From Bradyrhizobium sp. SK17 (GTDB lineage: Bacteria; Pseudomonadota; Alphaproteobacteria; Rhizobiales; Xanthobacteraceae), in the NCBI RefSeq assembly GCF_002831585.1, contig NZ_CP025113.1:3549001-3613000 (forward strand): 64,000 nt of DNA, given 5' to 3'. The first letter of the stretch is position 1; the number at the start of each line of letters is the position of its first letter. The translations under genes were made by a program, and so were the position numbers. The notes under the pieces were generated by a model. It was not told the origin of the DNA. It saw nothing but the letters and a program-made list of their open reading frames with translations, and ran no database searches. Below, piece by piece: positions 34,728 to 43,979 of the stretch.

Positions 34728-35618
34728 ATGAGCGACAGTCACACGCTGCGCGGCGATGGAATCGCCGTGACCATCCAGGCCCAGGGCGCCGAATTGTCGT
34801 CGCTCAGGAATGCCGGGGGAAGGGAACTGCTATGGCAGGCCGGCCCGCAATGGCCACGCCATGCGCCGATCCTGTTCCCGATCGTCGGCCGGCTGAAGAA
34901 CGACACGCTCCGTCACAACGGCAAGACCTATCCGATGACGCAGCACGGCTTCGCGCGCGACCGCCGCTTCGCCTGGATCGAGCAGGGGCCCCGGTCATGC
35001 AAGCTCGCGCTGTCAGACGATGCGGAAACCCGTGCGCGCTATCCCTTCGCGTTCAGGTTAGAGGTCACCTACGGCATCGATGGCCCCGATCTCGAGGTCG
35101 TCTTTGAGGTCATCAACACCGGCGCCGAGATGCTGCCGGCCGCGCTCGGCGGTCATCCCGCGTTCAATTGGCCGCTGGTGCCGGGGCTGCCGAAGGAAGC
35201 CTACACGCTGACCTTCGACAAGACTGAACCCGCGCCGATCCGGCGGTTGAAGGATGGATTGATGCGGCGGCAGCCTGAACCCAATCCGGTCGAGGGCAGA
35301 ACGCTTGCGCTGACCGAGGAGCTGTTCGATGACGACGCGATGATCTTCGATCAGGTTGCAAGCACATCGATCCGCTTCGCGGCGACACTGGGCCCGGCAG
35401 CAGCCACACTGGGCCCGGAGATCGAAATTTCCTGGCGCGGCTTCCGCGAACTCGGCATCTGGTCGAAGGTCGGCGGCGCGCCATTCCTCTGCATCGAGCC
35501 GTGGCACGGTTTTGCCAGCCCGGCCGAGTTCGACGGCGAATTCGCCGACAAGCCCGGCGTGATGCACATCGTGCCGGGTGCCCGCCAATCTCTGAGCTAT
35601 CGCATTCGCGTCGCCTGA
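34728..35618 (+). CDS. Aldose-1-epimerase (galactose mutarotase)-like protein
   Basis: 296 residues of the beta-sandwich galactose-mutarotase fold, LacX/YihR-like subgroup. Segments AQGAELSSLRNAGGRELLW, ILFPIVGRLKNDTL and MTQHGFARDRRF with a likely active-site histidine, plus LGGHPAFNWPL with the second histidine, fit the family. It would interconvert anomers of an aldose or hexose phosphate. ATG at 34728 begins the conserved region; earlier in-frame codons lie in the hairpin region after the crotonase gene. Stands alone. Confidence 0.85.
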   Translation: MSDSHTLRGDGIAVTIQAQGAELSSLRNAGGRELLWQAGPQWPRHAPILFPIVGRLKNDTLRHNGKTYPMTQHGFARDRRFAWIEQGPRSCKLALSDDAETRARYPFAFRLEVTYGIDGPDLEVVFEVINTGAEMLPAALGGHPAFNWPLVPGLPKEAYTLTFDKTEPAPIRRLKDGLMRRQPEPNPVEGRTLALTEELFDDDAMIFDQVASTSIRFAATLGPAAATLGPEIEISWRGFRELGIWSKVGGAPFLCIEPWHGFASPAEFDGEFADKPGVMHIVPGARQSLSYRIRVA

Positions 35619-35651
35619 CGCCGTAGCTTGTCTTGCCGCGGCGGTCCGCGT

Positions 35652-35855
35652 TCAATGCGCGCCGCGCGTGCTGAGGACGCTGGTGATCCCGCTGACCGAC
35701 GGCGGGTTCTCGTGCGCCCAGGATTCATGCGCCGCCAGGTCGCGGTAATGCTCCGCCATGCGCAGCAGCCGCTCGCGGATGCCCTGGTTCTGTTCGCCCT
35801 TGGCCTGGTCGGCCAATTGAGCCGCGCGTTCAAGCAGCGTTTTCGGATCGATCAC
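35652..35855 (-). CDS. Small helical hypothetical protein
   Basis: 67 residues if the GTG at 35855 is used (begins IDPKTLLERAAQLADQAKGE), with GGAG about 9 nt before it. It is mostly amphipathic helix, rich in Ala, Glu and Arg, with HYRDLAAHESWAHENPP near the end. Similar short proteins occur in Bradyrhizobium genomes, but no function is known. The same frame stays open far upstream into a repeat and the SDR gene; that extension is a shadow. Function unknown. Confidence 0.6.
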   Translation of the reverse strand: MIDPKTLLERAAQLADQAKGEQNQGIRERLLRMAEHYRDLAAHESWAHENPPSVSGITSVLSTRGAH

Positions 35856-35882
35856 GACAGGCTCCAAATCCGGTTTCGCCAC

Positions 35883-35931
35883 AGCATGATCCGGAAAAGT
35901 GCGAAGCGGGTTTCCGAAGAAGATCATGCTC
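35883..35931. repeat. Intergenic palindromic repeat, family A copy 2
   Basis: AGCATGATCCGGAAAAGTGC and the matching arm AGATCATGCTCC with core AGCGGGTTTCCGA. Same family as 28734-28782, in the opposite orientation, placed just upstream of the small gene. Confidence 0.8.
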
Positions 35932-36031
35932 CAAGGCGGATAACTGCCGGAGCCAAGCACAGTTCCTGCCATGGTTTGATGACAGTGCCGCAGGGGAACA
36001 AGACGGACCCGTGGTATCGGCGCCGCTCGAT

Positions 36032-36766
36032 CTAGTTGAACGCCATGCCGCCGCTCATCGCGATGGTCTGTCCGGTCATGTAGGGATTGTTGACCAGCAG
36101 CAGCACGGCCTGCGCGACCTCCTCGGCGGTGCCGAACCTGCCGATCGGAATTCGGCTGACCAGCCCGCTCTGTCCCTTCATCATGTCGGTCTCGATCAGC
36201 GACGGCGCGACCGCGTTGACGGTGATGCCTTCCTTGACGAGGCGCGCGGCATAGCCGCGGGTCATGCCTTCCATGGCTGCCTTGGAGGCGTTGTAGTGCG
36301 GGCCGATCGCGCCGGCGCCGCGCGCCGCGCCGGAAGAGATGTTGACGATGCGGCCCCACTTCCGGGTGCGCATCATCGGCAGCACTGCCTGTGTACAGAG
36401 AAACGCGGATTTGAGATTGACCGTGATGGTGCGGTCGAAATCCTCCTCGGTGAGGTCGTCGACGCCCTTGACGATGGCGATGCCGGCATTGTTGACGAGG
36501 ATGTCGACCGGGCCGAGTTCGGACCTAGCGCGCTCGACCAGTCCGGCGACGGCCGCAGCCTCCGAGACGTCGGCGGCGATTGCGACCGCGCGGCCGCCGG
36601 CGGCAATGATGCCCTTCGTCAATGTCTCGGCCTCGGCCGACCGTTCGCGATAATTGACGGCGACGGCAGCGCCGGCTTCCGCCAGCATCTTGACGATCGC
36701 CGCACCGATGCCGCGCGACCCGCCGGTCACAATTGCGACATGTCCATGCAGGCTGTTGGCTGGCAT
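36032..36766 (-). CDS. SDR-family oxidoreductase, FabG-like
   Basis: 244 residues. Complete classical SDR motifs: cofactor TGGSRGIG, NNAG, catalytic Ser in NISSGAARG, and Tyr/Lys in HYNASKAA. The C-terminus MTGQTIAMSGGMAFN fits 3-oxoacyl-ACP-reductase-like enzymes. It reduces or oxidises a carbonyl or alcohol with NAD(P). ATG at 36766 follows GGAGA. It is divergent from the DUF3830/PuuE pair, with 196 nt between; whether it shares their pathway is unknown. Confidence 0.9.
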   Translation of the reverse strand: MPANSLHGHVAIVTGGSRGIGAAIVKMLAEAGAAVAVNYRERSAEAETLTKGIIAAGGRAVAIAADVSEAAAVAGLVERARSELGPVDILVNNAGIAIVKGVDDLTEEDFDRTITVNLKSAFLCTQAVLPMMRTRKWGRIVNISSGAARGAGAIGPHYNASKAAMEGMTRGYAARLVKEGITVNAVAPSLIETDMMKGQSGLVSRIPIGRFGTAEEVAQAVLLLVNNPYMTGQTIAMSGGMAFN

Positions 36767-36962
36767 CGAAGTCTCCTTCGCGTCTCCCCGCAGGTTGGCA
36801 AACCGACGGGCAGGGTGCAACGCAACCCTGCTCAAATCTGCGTTGCGATCGACGTCATTGCGGCAAAAACCGGCATTCCGGGCCGGAACAGGCCTTGCGT
36901 CCGGCGCTGGCCGGCGGCAATGGTTGGGGTATCACTCCTTCCAGCCTACCCACGAGAGTCCG

Positions 36963-37376
36963 ATGAGCAAACTGATTGTCCGCGCCGGCGATTTCACCTT
37001 TGACGCCCGTTTCGAGGAGCAGCTTGCGCCGAAGACGGTCGCCGCGTTCCGCAAGGCGATGCCGTTCGAGAGCCAGGCGATTCATGTGCGCTGGAGCGGC
37101 GAGGGCGTCTGGATGCCGCTCGGCGATCTCGACTTTGGTGTCTCCTACGAGAACCACACCAGCTATCCGGCGCCGGGCCAGATCATCCTCTACCCCGGCG
37201 GCATCAGCGAGACCGAGATCCTGCTCGCCTATGGCGGCGTGCACTTCGCCAGCAAGATGGGCCAGCTCGCCGGCAATCATTTCATCACGCTGACCTCGGG
37301 GCTGGAGAACCTCACCACGTTCGGCAAGACCGTGTTGTGGAAGGGAGCACAGCAGATCCGCTTCGAGGAAGTCTGA
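36963..37376 (+). CDS. DUF3830-family protein
   Basis: 137 residues, predicted all-beta. Typical DUF3830 (cyclophilin-like) segments are RWSGEGVWMPLGDL, ENHTSYPAPGQIILYPGG and HFASKMGQLAGNHF. No enzyme activity is established for the family, but its members repeatedly sit beside amide- and ureide-degrading genes. Here the stop is separated by one base from the GTG start of the allantoinase gene, so the two are almost certainly co-expressed. A role in substrate binding, or as a small hydrolase or lyase partner, is only a guess. Confidence 0.82.
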   Translation: MSKLIVRAGDFTFDARFEEQLAPKTVAAFRKAMPFESQAIHVRWSGEGVWMPLGDLDFGVSYENHTSYPAPGQIILYPGGISETEILLAYGGVHFASKMGQLAGNHFITLTSGLENLTTFGKTVLWKGAQQIRFEEV

Positions 37377-37377
37377 C

Positions 37378-38316
37378 GTGAGCGAGCCTCGCTATCCGCG
37401 CGACCTCCGCGGCTACGGGCGAAATCCTCCCGATCCGAAATGGCCCAACGCTGCCCGCGTCGCCGTGCAGTTCGTGGTCAATTTCGAGGAGGGCGGCGAG
37501 AACAACATCCTGCACGGCGATCGCGCCTCGGAGGCGTTTCTGTCCGACGTGCTGGGCGCGCAGCCCTGGGTCGGCCAACGCCACGCCAATATCGAGACGA
37601 TGTTCGAATACGGCTCGCGCGCCGGGTTCTGGCGGCTGTGGCGGATCTTCACCGAGCGGAAACTGCCGACCACCGTATTCGGCGTCGCGATGGCGCTGAA
37701 GCGTAATCCGGATGTGGTCGCCGCGATGCAGGAGGCGGGCTGGGATATCGCGAGCCACAGCCTGCGCTGGGTCGAGCACAAGGACATGACGGAGGACGAG
37801 GAGCGCGCGGAGATCGCGCGCGCCATCGCCGTGCATACCGAGGCGACCGGCGCCGGGCCGCTCGGCTGGTACACCGGCCGCTCCTCGATCAACACGCTGC
37901 GGCTGCTGATGGAGGCCGGCGGCCTGCGCTATCTCTGCGATTCCTATGCCGACGATCTGCCGTACTGGATCAAGGCTGCCGGCACCGTGCCGCATCTCGT
38001 GATCCCCTATACGCTCGATGCCAACGACATGCGCTTCATCAACGCGCAAGGTTTCGGCGGCGGCGACGAGTTCTACACCTATCTGAAAGACAGTTTCGAC
38101 GTGCTCTATGCCGAGGGCGCGACGTCACCGAAAATGATGTCGGTCGGCCTGCATTGCCGTGTCGTCGGCCGCCCCGGCCGTGCCGCCGCCCTGATGCGCT
38201 TCCTCGACTACATCGGGAAGCACGAGCACGTCTGGGTGCCGACGCGGCTTGCGATCGCCGAGCACTGGCACGCCAATCTCAGGCATCTCGCCGAGCAGGC
38301 GTTCGAGATCGGCTAG
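37378..38316 (+). CDS. puuE: Allantoinase PuuE (polysaccharide-deacetylase fold)
   Basis: 312 residues, the length of cofactor-independent PuuE allantoinases. Characteristic segments: YPRDLRGYGRNPPDPKWP, NFEEGGENNILHGD, GWYTGRSSINT, PYTLDANDMRF and LHCRVVGRPGRAAAL. PuuE opens the hydantoin ring of allantoin to allantoate; it is unrelated to the zinc enzyme AllB. GTG start, one base after the DUF3830 stop. The allantoate-amidohydrolase-like gene at 44351 would supply the next step. Confidence 0.93.
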   Translation: MSEPRYPRDLRGYGRNPPDPKWPNAARVAVQFVVNFEEGGENNILHGDRASEAFLSDVLGAQPWVGQRHANIETMFEYGSRAGFWRLWRIFTERKLPTTVFGVAMALKRNPDVVAAMQEAGWDIASHSLRWVEHKDMTEDEERAEIARAIAVHTEATGAGPLGWYTGRSSINTLRLLMEAGGLRYLCDSYADDLPYWIKAAGTVPHLVIPYTLDANDMRFINAQGFGGGDEFYTYLKDSFDVLYAEGATSPKMMSVGLHCRVVGRPGRAAALMRFLDYIGKHEHVWVPTRLAIAEHWHANLRHLAEQAFEIG

Positions 38317-38388
38317 CGCGATCGTTGGCGACCCGTGGCCAGTTCGCCTCGCCTGCGGCAGGGCAAGCGCATATGGCAAAAGAAACTT

Positions 38389-38532
38389 CGTCGTCCCGGA
38401 CAAGCGCAGCGAAGCGGAGCGCAGATCCGGGACCCATAACCTCAGGGCGTGGTGATAAAAGCGAGCTGGGGCCACAGCCTTGTTCAACAACAAGGCCCTG
38501 TGGTTATGGGTCCCGGCCTACGCCGGGACGAC
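38389..38532. repeat. Intergenic inverted-repeat element, family B
   Basis: Outer arms CGTCGTCCCGG (38389-38399) and CCGGGACGAC (38523-38532) enclose a second pair, GACCCATAACC (38431-38441) with GGTTATGGGTC (38502-38512), and a central hairpin around CCTTGTTCAACAACAAGG (38478-38495). The nested symmetry and AAGCGCAGCGAAGCGGAGCG tract are typical of a dispersed Bradyrhizobium repeat. Confidence 0.75.
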
Positions 38533-38551
38533 ACCGAGCTTTGGCCCTACC

Positions 38552-38598
38552 GCCTGCGGGGAGAGGCCGGAACGCATCGCCAGATGCGTTCCGGGTGA
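38552..38598. repeat. Intergenic hairpin repeat, family C copy 1
   Basis: CTGCGGGGAGAGGCC, then a perfect 10-bp hairpin GGAACGCATC/GATGCGTTCC (38569-38592), then GGGTGAGGGGG. It matches the element at 63643-63695 apart from compensated stem bases. It lies 9 nt past the ABC ATPase stop and could act as its terminator. Confidence 0.8.
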
Positions 38599-38607
38599 GG
38601 GGGAACC

Positions 38608-40140
38608 TCAATGCCCTGCCATATGCCGGCCGATCTCGGTGAGGTCCGCCTCGCTGGCGCGGGCCTCGTGCACGAACGCGCCGTGAAACATCACGACCAG
38701 GCGATCCGACAGCTCCAGCAACTCGTCGAGATCCTCGCTGACCAAAAGCACCGCGGCACCGCGGTTGCGCGCGGCCATGATCTCGGCATGGATCTGCGCC
38801 ACCGCGGCGAAGTCGAGCCCGAAGCAAGGGTTGGCGGCGATCAGCACCTCGACGTCGCCCGAGAGCTCGCGCGCCAGCACCGCGCGCTGCACATTGCCGC
38901 CAGACAGCGCCGCGATCGGCGTCTCCGGGGTGCGGGTCTTGATCTTGTAGCGGTTGATCTTGCGCTCCGCATCGCGCCTGAACGCCTTGCCGTTCAGCCA
39001 CCAGCCGCCGCGGGCGAACGGGGCGCGGTCGAATTCGCGGAATGCGATGTTGTCGGCAACGCTCATGCCGCCGACGCAGGCGTTCTTCAACGGCTCCTCC
39101 GGCAACAGCGACATCTTGTGGCGCCGCATCTCCTCGCGGCTCGCCGCATAGGCCTCGCCCTGGACGCGGATCACGCCGCTCTCGGCCTCGCGCTGGCCCG
39201 CCAGCACCTCGACCAGCTGGCGCTGACCGTTGCCGGACACGCCGGCGATGCCGACGATCTCGCCGCTCTTCACCGTCAGCGATACGCCGTGCACCGCGAT
39301 CGCGCCGGCGTCGTCGAGCGCGGTGAGCCTGTCGAGCTCGAGCCGCGGCGCGCCGGTCTCGCCGGTGCGCGGCGGCTGCACCGTCAGTTGCTCGGCGCCG
39401 ATCATGGTGCGCGCCATCTCGTTCGGCGTCAGCTCCGAGACCTTGCCGGTGCCGGCGAGCTTGCCGCGGCGCAGAATGGTCACCTCGTCGGCAAACGCCA
39501 TTACCTCGCGGAACTTGTGCGTGATCATCAGGATGGTGAGCTCGCCTGCGACCACCATCGCGCGCAGCATGCCGAGCACTTCGTCGGCCTCGCCCGGCGT
39601 CAGCACCGAGGTCGGCTCGTCCAGGATCAGGAAGCGGCGCTTCAGGTAGAGCTGCTTGAGGATCTCGCATTTCTGCCGTTCGCCGGCGGAGATGTCGGAG
39701 ACTTTTGCGTCGAGCGGCACCTTGAACGGCATCCTGCGCAGGAAGGCTTCAAGCTCCTTCTTCTCCTTGCGCCAGTCGACCACCGAAGGCACGTCGTCGC
39801 GCGCCAGCACCAGGTTCTCGGCGACCGTCATCGCCGGCACGAGGGTAAAGTGCTGGTAGACCATGCCGAGCCCGAGCGCATGCGCGTTCTTGGGGTTGGC
39901 GATGCTCTGCTGGCGGCCGCCGACGATGATGTCGCCTTCGGTGGCGTGGTAATAGCCCATGATGCATTTCACGAGCGTGCTCTTGCCCGCGCCGTTCTCG
40001 CCCAGCAGCGCGTGGAACGAGCCGGGGCGCACCTTGAGCTCGACATTGTCGAGCGCAAGGAAGTCGCCGAATCGCATCGTCATGGCGATGGCATCGACAC
40101 CGAACGCGCCTGCCGGTGCGGGCGGTTCGCCGATGATCAC
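38608..40140 (-). CDS. Nucleoside/BMP-type ABC importer, duplicated ATP-binding protein
   Basis: 510 residues with two nucleotide-binding domains, as in YufO/RbsA-type ATPases. Domain 1 (about 15-245) has Walker [10 protein letters not shown], signature [12 protein letters not shown] and Walker [12 protein letters not shown]. Domain 2 (about 255-505) has the degenerate Walker [10 protein letters not shown] and Walker B VLIAANP usual for this family, with signature [15 protein letters not shown] start overlaps the stop of the biuret-hydrolase-like gene (GTGA). Last gene of the BMP operon; it powers uptake of a nucleobase- or ureide-like compound. Confidence 0.92.
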   Translation of the reverse strand: MIIGEPPAPAGAFGVDAIAMTMRFGDFLALDNVELKVRPGSFHALLGENGAGKSTLVKCIMGYYHATEGDIIVGGRQQSIANPKNAHALGLGMVYQHFTLVPAMTVAENLVLARDDVPSVVDWRKEKKELEAFLRRMPFKVPLDAKVSDISAGERQKCEILKQLYLKRRFLILDEPTSVLTPGEADEVLGMLRAMVVAGELTILMITHKFREVMAFADEVTILRRGKLAGTGKVSELTPNEMARTMIGAEQLTVQPPRTGETGAPRLELDRLTALDDAGAIAVHGVSLTVKSGEIVGIAGVSGNGQRQLVEVLAGQREAESGVIRVQGEAYAASREEMRRHKMSLLPEEPLKNACVGGMSVADNIAFREFDRAPFARGGWWLNGKAFRRDAERKINRYKIKTRTPETPIAALSGGNVQRAVLARELSGDVEVLIAANPCFGLDFAAVAQIHAEIMAARNRGAAVLLVSEDLDELLELSDRLVVMFHGAFVHEARASEADLTEIGRHMAGH

Positions 40141-40820
40141 GACAGCGCCCCGATCAGGTCGGCGGATCTGGTCACCGCACCGAACACGCCGCCCTGCATC
40201 TTGATCATCTTCAGCGCGTGGTCGTGATTGCTCCTGTCGGTCGCGCCGCAGCAATCCTCCACCAGCACGCATTCGAAGCCGCGGTCATTGGCCTCCCGCA
40301 TCGTGGTGTGGACGCAGACGTCGGTGGTGATGCCGGTCAGCACGATGTTATCGATGCCGCGCAGCCGCAGCATCAGCTCCAGATCAGTGGCGCAGAACGA
40401 GCCTTTTCCGGGCTTGTCGATGATGGGCTCGCCCGGCAGCGGCGCGAGATCGGGGATGATGTCCCAGCCCGGTTCGCCGCGCACCAGGATGCGGCCGCAG
40501 GGGCCGGGATCGCCGATCCCGGCGCCGATCTGCCGCGAGCGCCAGCGCTTGTTGGCGGGCAGGTCGGCCAAATCGGCCCGGTGGCCTTCGCGGGTGTGGA
40601 TGACGTGAAAGCCCTGCGCGCGCATCACCGCGAGCAGCTTCTTGATCGGCTCGATCGGCGCCCGGGTCAGCGACAGGTCGTAGCCCATCTTGTCGACATA
40701 GCCGCCGACGCCGCAGAAATCGGTCTGCATGTCGATGATGATGAGCGCCGTATTCTCTGGCCGCAGATCGCCATTGTAGGGCCAGGCATAGGGCTCGGAC
40801 TTGATGAAGCGCTCGGGCAT
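40137..40820 (-). CDS. biuH: Isochorismatase-fold cysteine hydrolase, biuret amidohydrolase-like
   Basis: 227 residues. Catalytic Asp in [10 protein letters not shown] (D30), Lys in [10 protein letters not shown] (K136) and Cys in TTDVCVHTT (C169) are present, with Q209 in KMQGGVFG. As remembered, these correspond at a constant offset of six to D36, K142, C175 and Q215 of Rhizobium biuret hydrolase, and the N-terminus ([19 protein letters not shown]) and [16 protein letters not shown] are very similar too. BiuH converts biuret to allophanate and ammonia. The gene is embedded in the ABC importer operon, between a permease and the ATPase, so the imported compound is probably biuret or a precursor. 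No allophanate hydrolase is in the window. Confidence 0.82.
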   Translation of the reverse strand: MPERFIKSEPYAWPYNGDLRPENTALIIIDMQTDFCGVGGYVDKMGYDLSLTRAPIEPIKKLLAVMRAQGFHVIHTREGHRADLADLPANKRWRSRQIGAGIGDPGPCGRILVRGEPGWDIIPDLAPLPGEPIIDKPGKGSFCATDLELMLRLRGIDNIVLTGITTDVCVHTTMREANDRGFECVLVEDCCGATDRSNHDHALKMIKMQGGVFGAVTRSADLIGALS

Positions 40821-40835
40821 GAATGATCTCGCGGT

Positions 40836-41762
40836 CTATCGGGTGATGGACAATTCGGCGGGCGCGCCGGTCAGCGTGCGCTTCGGCGAGCAGGTGATGA
40901 TCATGATCGCGAGGGTCAGGATGTAGGGCGCGGCATTGAACAGATGATAGCCGGAGGTGATGCCGACCGATTGCAGCGCGGGCCCGAGCGCTGCGGCGCC
41001 GCCAAAGGCGAGCGAGGCCCACAGGCACAGCATCGGGTCCCAGCGTGCGAAGATCACCAGCGCCACCGCGGTGATGCCTTGTCCCGAGGAGAGGCCTTCG
41101 TTCCAGCTGCCGGGATAGAACAGCGACAGGAACGAGCCGCCGATGCCGGCGAGGAAGCCGCCGACCATGGTGGCGCGCAACCGTATCAGCAGCACCGAGT
41201 GACCCATCGCGCGCGCCGCATCCGCGCTCTCGCCGGCGGTGCGGATCAACAGGCCCCAGCGCGTGGTCCTGAACGCCCAATAGAGCAGCGGCGCGATCGC
41301 GACGCCGATCAGGAACAGCACGTTGATGCGCAGCGCCGCGCGCAACTGCGGGATGTCACTCCACCAGCCGAAATCGATCGCCGGCAGCCGTGCCGCGGTC
41401 GGCTCGATCAGCGGCTTGCCGAGGAAGAAGGCGAGGCCCGTGCCGAGCAGCATCAGCGCGATGCCGACCGCGATGTCGTTGACGCGGGGGAGCGAGCAGA
41501 TGCCGGCGTGCAGCGCGCCGAACAGGGCGCCGGTGACACCGGCCGCGAGCACGCCGAGCCATGGCGAGCCCGTGAGATACGAGATGCCGTAGGCGCTCAT
41601 CGCGCCCATCACCAGCGTGCCTTCGAGGCCGAGATTGATGCGGCCGCTCCGCTCGGTGATGCACTCGCCGAGGCTGACGAACAAAAACGGTGTCGAGACG
41701 CGGATGGCGCCGCCGAACACGGCGAGCGGGACGGTCCAGAGCCCGAGCGATGCATCCGCCAT
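40836..41762 (-). CDS. BMP-type ABC importer permease (YufQ/NupQ-like)
   Basis: 308 residues, about nine membrane helices. The motif ITERSGRINLGLEGTLVMGAM near residue 35 and the region GYHLFNAAPYILTLAIMII are typical of the second permease of BMP-type nucleoside importers. It lies one base after the first permease gene and 15 nt before the hydrolase gene, in one operon. It forms the inner-membrane channel with the other permease. Confidence 0.92.
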   Translation of the reverse strand: MADASLGLWTVPLAVFGGAIRVSTPFLFVSLGECITERSGRINLGLEGTLVMGAMSAYGISYLTGSPWLGVLAAGVTGALFGALHAGICSLPRVNDIAVGIALMLLGTGLAFFLGKPLIEPTAARLPAIDFGWWSDIPQLRAALRINVLFLIGVAIAPLLYWAFRTTRWGLLIRTAGESADAARAMGHSVLLIRLRATMVGGFLAGIGGSFLSLFYPGSWNEGLSSGQGITAVALVIFARWDPMLCLWASLAFGGAAALGPALQSVGITSGYHLFNAAPYILTLAIMIITCSPKRTLTGAPAELSITR

Positions 41763-41763
41763 G

Positions 41764-42873
41764 TCAGGACTTTCCCTTCAGGAAGCCGATCCGTCCGTAG
41801 AGCGCATCGCTCGCCAGCACGAACACGAAGATGATGCCTTGCAGCACCAGCACCGAGGCATCGGGCAGGCCGAGCCGCCGCTGCAACAGGCCGCCGGAGG
41901 CCGAGATGCCGCCGAGCAGGATCGCCACCGGAATGATCGCCAGCGGATTCTGCCGGGCCAGGAACGCGACCAGAATGCCGGTGAAGCCATAGCCCGCCGC
42001 GAGATTGGCGTTGGTGCGGCCCTGCACGGCCGCGACCTCGATCATGCCGGCGAGCCCGGCGCTGCTGCCGGCGAGGAAGCAGACGGTCATGATCAGCTTG
42101 CCGACCGAAAGCCCGACGATCTTGGCGGCGCGGATGTTGCCGCCGGCGACGCGCGCGGCGAAGCCGAACGTCGTGTGATAGATCAGGATGTAGGCGGCGA
42201 CGGCCGCGACGAGGCCGAACACCAGGCCCCAATGCACGTCGGTGCCGGGGATGCTGCCGATCATGTTGGCGGCGCCGATCTCGCGCGTCGACGGCTTGTT
42301 GAGGCTCGCCGGATCGCGCATCGGCCCCTCGACCAGATGGTTCAGGATCGCCAGCGCGATATAGACCAGCAGCAGGCTCGAGATCGTCTCGTTGACGCCG
42401 CGATACTGCCGCAGGCCGCCCGACAGCGCGATCCAGAAGCCACCGCCGATCATGCCCGCGATCACCATCGCGATCTGCACCACGATCGGCGCTGTGCCTT
42501 GCAGCGCCAGCGCCGCCGCGGTTGCCGACAGCGCGCCGATCAGCAGCGCGCCTTCGCCGCCGATGATCACCATGCCGAGTTGCGCCGGCAGCGCGGTGCA
42601 CAGCGCGGTCAGGATCAAAGGCGCGGCGCGGGTCAGCGTGTTCTGCCACGAGAACCAGGTGCCGAACGCGCCGTAATACATGTAGAAATAGAGATCGAGC
42701 GGGTTCTTGCCGTAGAGCGCGACAAAGCCGCCGAACACCGCGAGCGCGCCGACCAGCGCCGCGCCCGGGATCAGGATGTATTCGATGCTCGAGCCGTAGC
42801 GCTGGAGGAAGCCGGGATCGGCGGCCGGAGCAACGCCGGCCGCCTCCACCGATTCCGCCGCCTCGGTCGTCAC
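41764..42873 (-). CDS. BMP-type ABC importer permease (YufP/NupP-like)
   Basis: 369 residues with about ten membrane segments. Family features include LGMVIIGGEGALLIGALSA, GVNETISSLLLVYIA and RVAGGNIRAAKIVGLSVGK. GTG start at 42873 overlaps the stop of the binding-protein gene (GTGA). The same frame continues upstream through the binding-protein gene out of register; that longer reading is a shadow. First permease of the importer. Confidence 0.92.
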   Translation of the reverse strand: MTTEAAESVEAAGVAPAADPGFLQRYGSSIEYILIPGAALVGALAVFGGFVALYGKNPLDLYFYMYYGAFGTWFSWQNTLTRAAPLILTALCTALPAQLGMVIIGGEGALLIGALSATAAALALQGTAPIVVQIAMVIAGMIGGGFWIALSGGLRQYRGVNETISSLLLVYIALAILNHLVEGPMRDPASLNKPSTREIGAANMIGSIPGTDVHWGLVFGLVAAVAAYILIYHTTFGFAARVAGGNIRAAKIVGLSVGKLIMTVCFLAGSSAGLAGMIEVAAVQGRTNANLAAGYGFTGILVAFLARQNPLAIIPVAILLGGISASGGLLQRRLGLPDASVLVLQGIIFVFVLASDALYGRIGFLKGKS

Positions 42874-43979
42874 GCGGTGGCTCCGATCACGCCCTCGACC
42901 AGATAGTCCATCTTCTCGAGTTCGGGATCCTGCTGGCCACGGTCGGTGCCGCCGGCGATCACGGTCTTGCCCTTGTTGTCGGTGATCGGGCCCTTGAAGA
43001 TGGTGAAATCGCCGGCCATGAACTTGGCCTTGACGTCGTCGGCATGCTTGCGCGCTTCGGCCGAGACCATCTCGCCATAAGGCGACACCTTGACGATCTC
43101 TTCCTTGAGGCCGCCGCGATAGAAGTTCGGGATCGTCTCTCCAGCCACGATCATCTTGACGAATTTCGGATACAGCGCCTCCCAATTCCATTCGGCGCCG
43201 GTGAGATAGGCCTTCGGCGCCAGCGGCGCCTGGTTGACGTGATAACCGCACACCATCGCCCCGCGGCGCGCGGCGTTCTCGACCATCGTCTTCGGACCGT
43301 CGACATGGCAGGTCAGCACGTCGACGCCCTGGTCGATCAGGCTGTTGGTGGCCTCGGCCTCCTTGACCGGCATCGACCAGTCGCCGGTGAAGATCACCTG
43401 CGTGGTTGCCTTCGGATTGGCGAGCCGGGCGCCGAGCGTGAACGCGTTGATGTTGCGCAGTACCTGCGGGATCGGCTTGGCGGCGACGAAGCCGAGCTTG
43501 CCGCTCTTGGTCGAATAGCCGGCGACGATGCCGGAGATGTATTGCGCCTCGTCGATATAACCGAAATAGCTGCCGGCGTTCTTCGGGTCCTTGTCGGTCC
43601 ACAGTCCGCCGCAATGCTCGAAATGCAGCTTCGGAAACTTGGTTGCCATCTTGACGACATGCGGGTTGTAGTAGCCGAACGAGGTTGGAAACAGCAGCGT
43701 GGCGCCGTCGAGATTGACCATCGACTCGATGGTCTTCTCGACTGCGTCGGTCTCCGGCACCTTCTCTTCCTCGATGACCTTGATGCCGGGCAGCTTCTTC
43801 ACTGCCGCCGCGCCCTGGGCGTGGGCCTGGTTGTAGCCGTAGTCGTCGCGCGACCCGACATAGATGAAGCCGACCGTGGTCTCGGCGGCGGCCGCGCCGC
43901 GCACCCCGAGCGCGCTGCCGAATGCCAGCGCCGCGCTTCCCTGCAATAAGTGCCGTCTTGAAATCCTGCCAAAATCCAT
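42870..43979 (-). CDS. BMP-family ABC substrate-binding protein, Tat signal
   Basis: 369 residues. N-terminal twin-arginine signal (ISRRHLLQGSAALAFG, cleavage near GAAAAE). The mature part matches the Bmp/Med family: VGFIYVGSRDDYGYNQAHAQG, LLFPTSFGYY and YISGIVAGYSTKSGKLGFV. These proteins bind nucleosides, nucleobases or related ring compounds in the periplasm. First gene of the five-gene operon binding protein/permease/permease/biuret-hydrolase-like/ATPase. Divergent from the allantoate-amidohydrolase-like gene. Confidence 0.92.
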   Translation of the reverse strand: MDFGRISRRHLLQGSAALAFGSALGVRGAAAAETTVGFIYVGSRDDYGYNQAHAQGAAAVKKLPGIKVIEEEKVPETDAVEKTIESMVNLDGATLLFPTSFGYYNPHVVKMATKFPKLHFEHCGGLWTDKDPKNAGSYFGYIDEAQYISGIVAGYSTKSGKLGFVAAKPIPQVLRNINAFTLGARLANPKATTQVIFTGDWSMPVKEAEATNSLIDQGVDVLTCHVDGPKTMVENAARRGAMVCGYHVNQAPLAPKAYLTGAEWNWEALYPKFVKMIVAGETIPNFYRGGLKEEIVKVSPYGEMVSAEARKHADDVKAKFMAGDFTIFKGPITDNKGKTVIAGGTDRGQQDPELEKMDYLVEGVIGATA

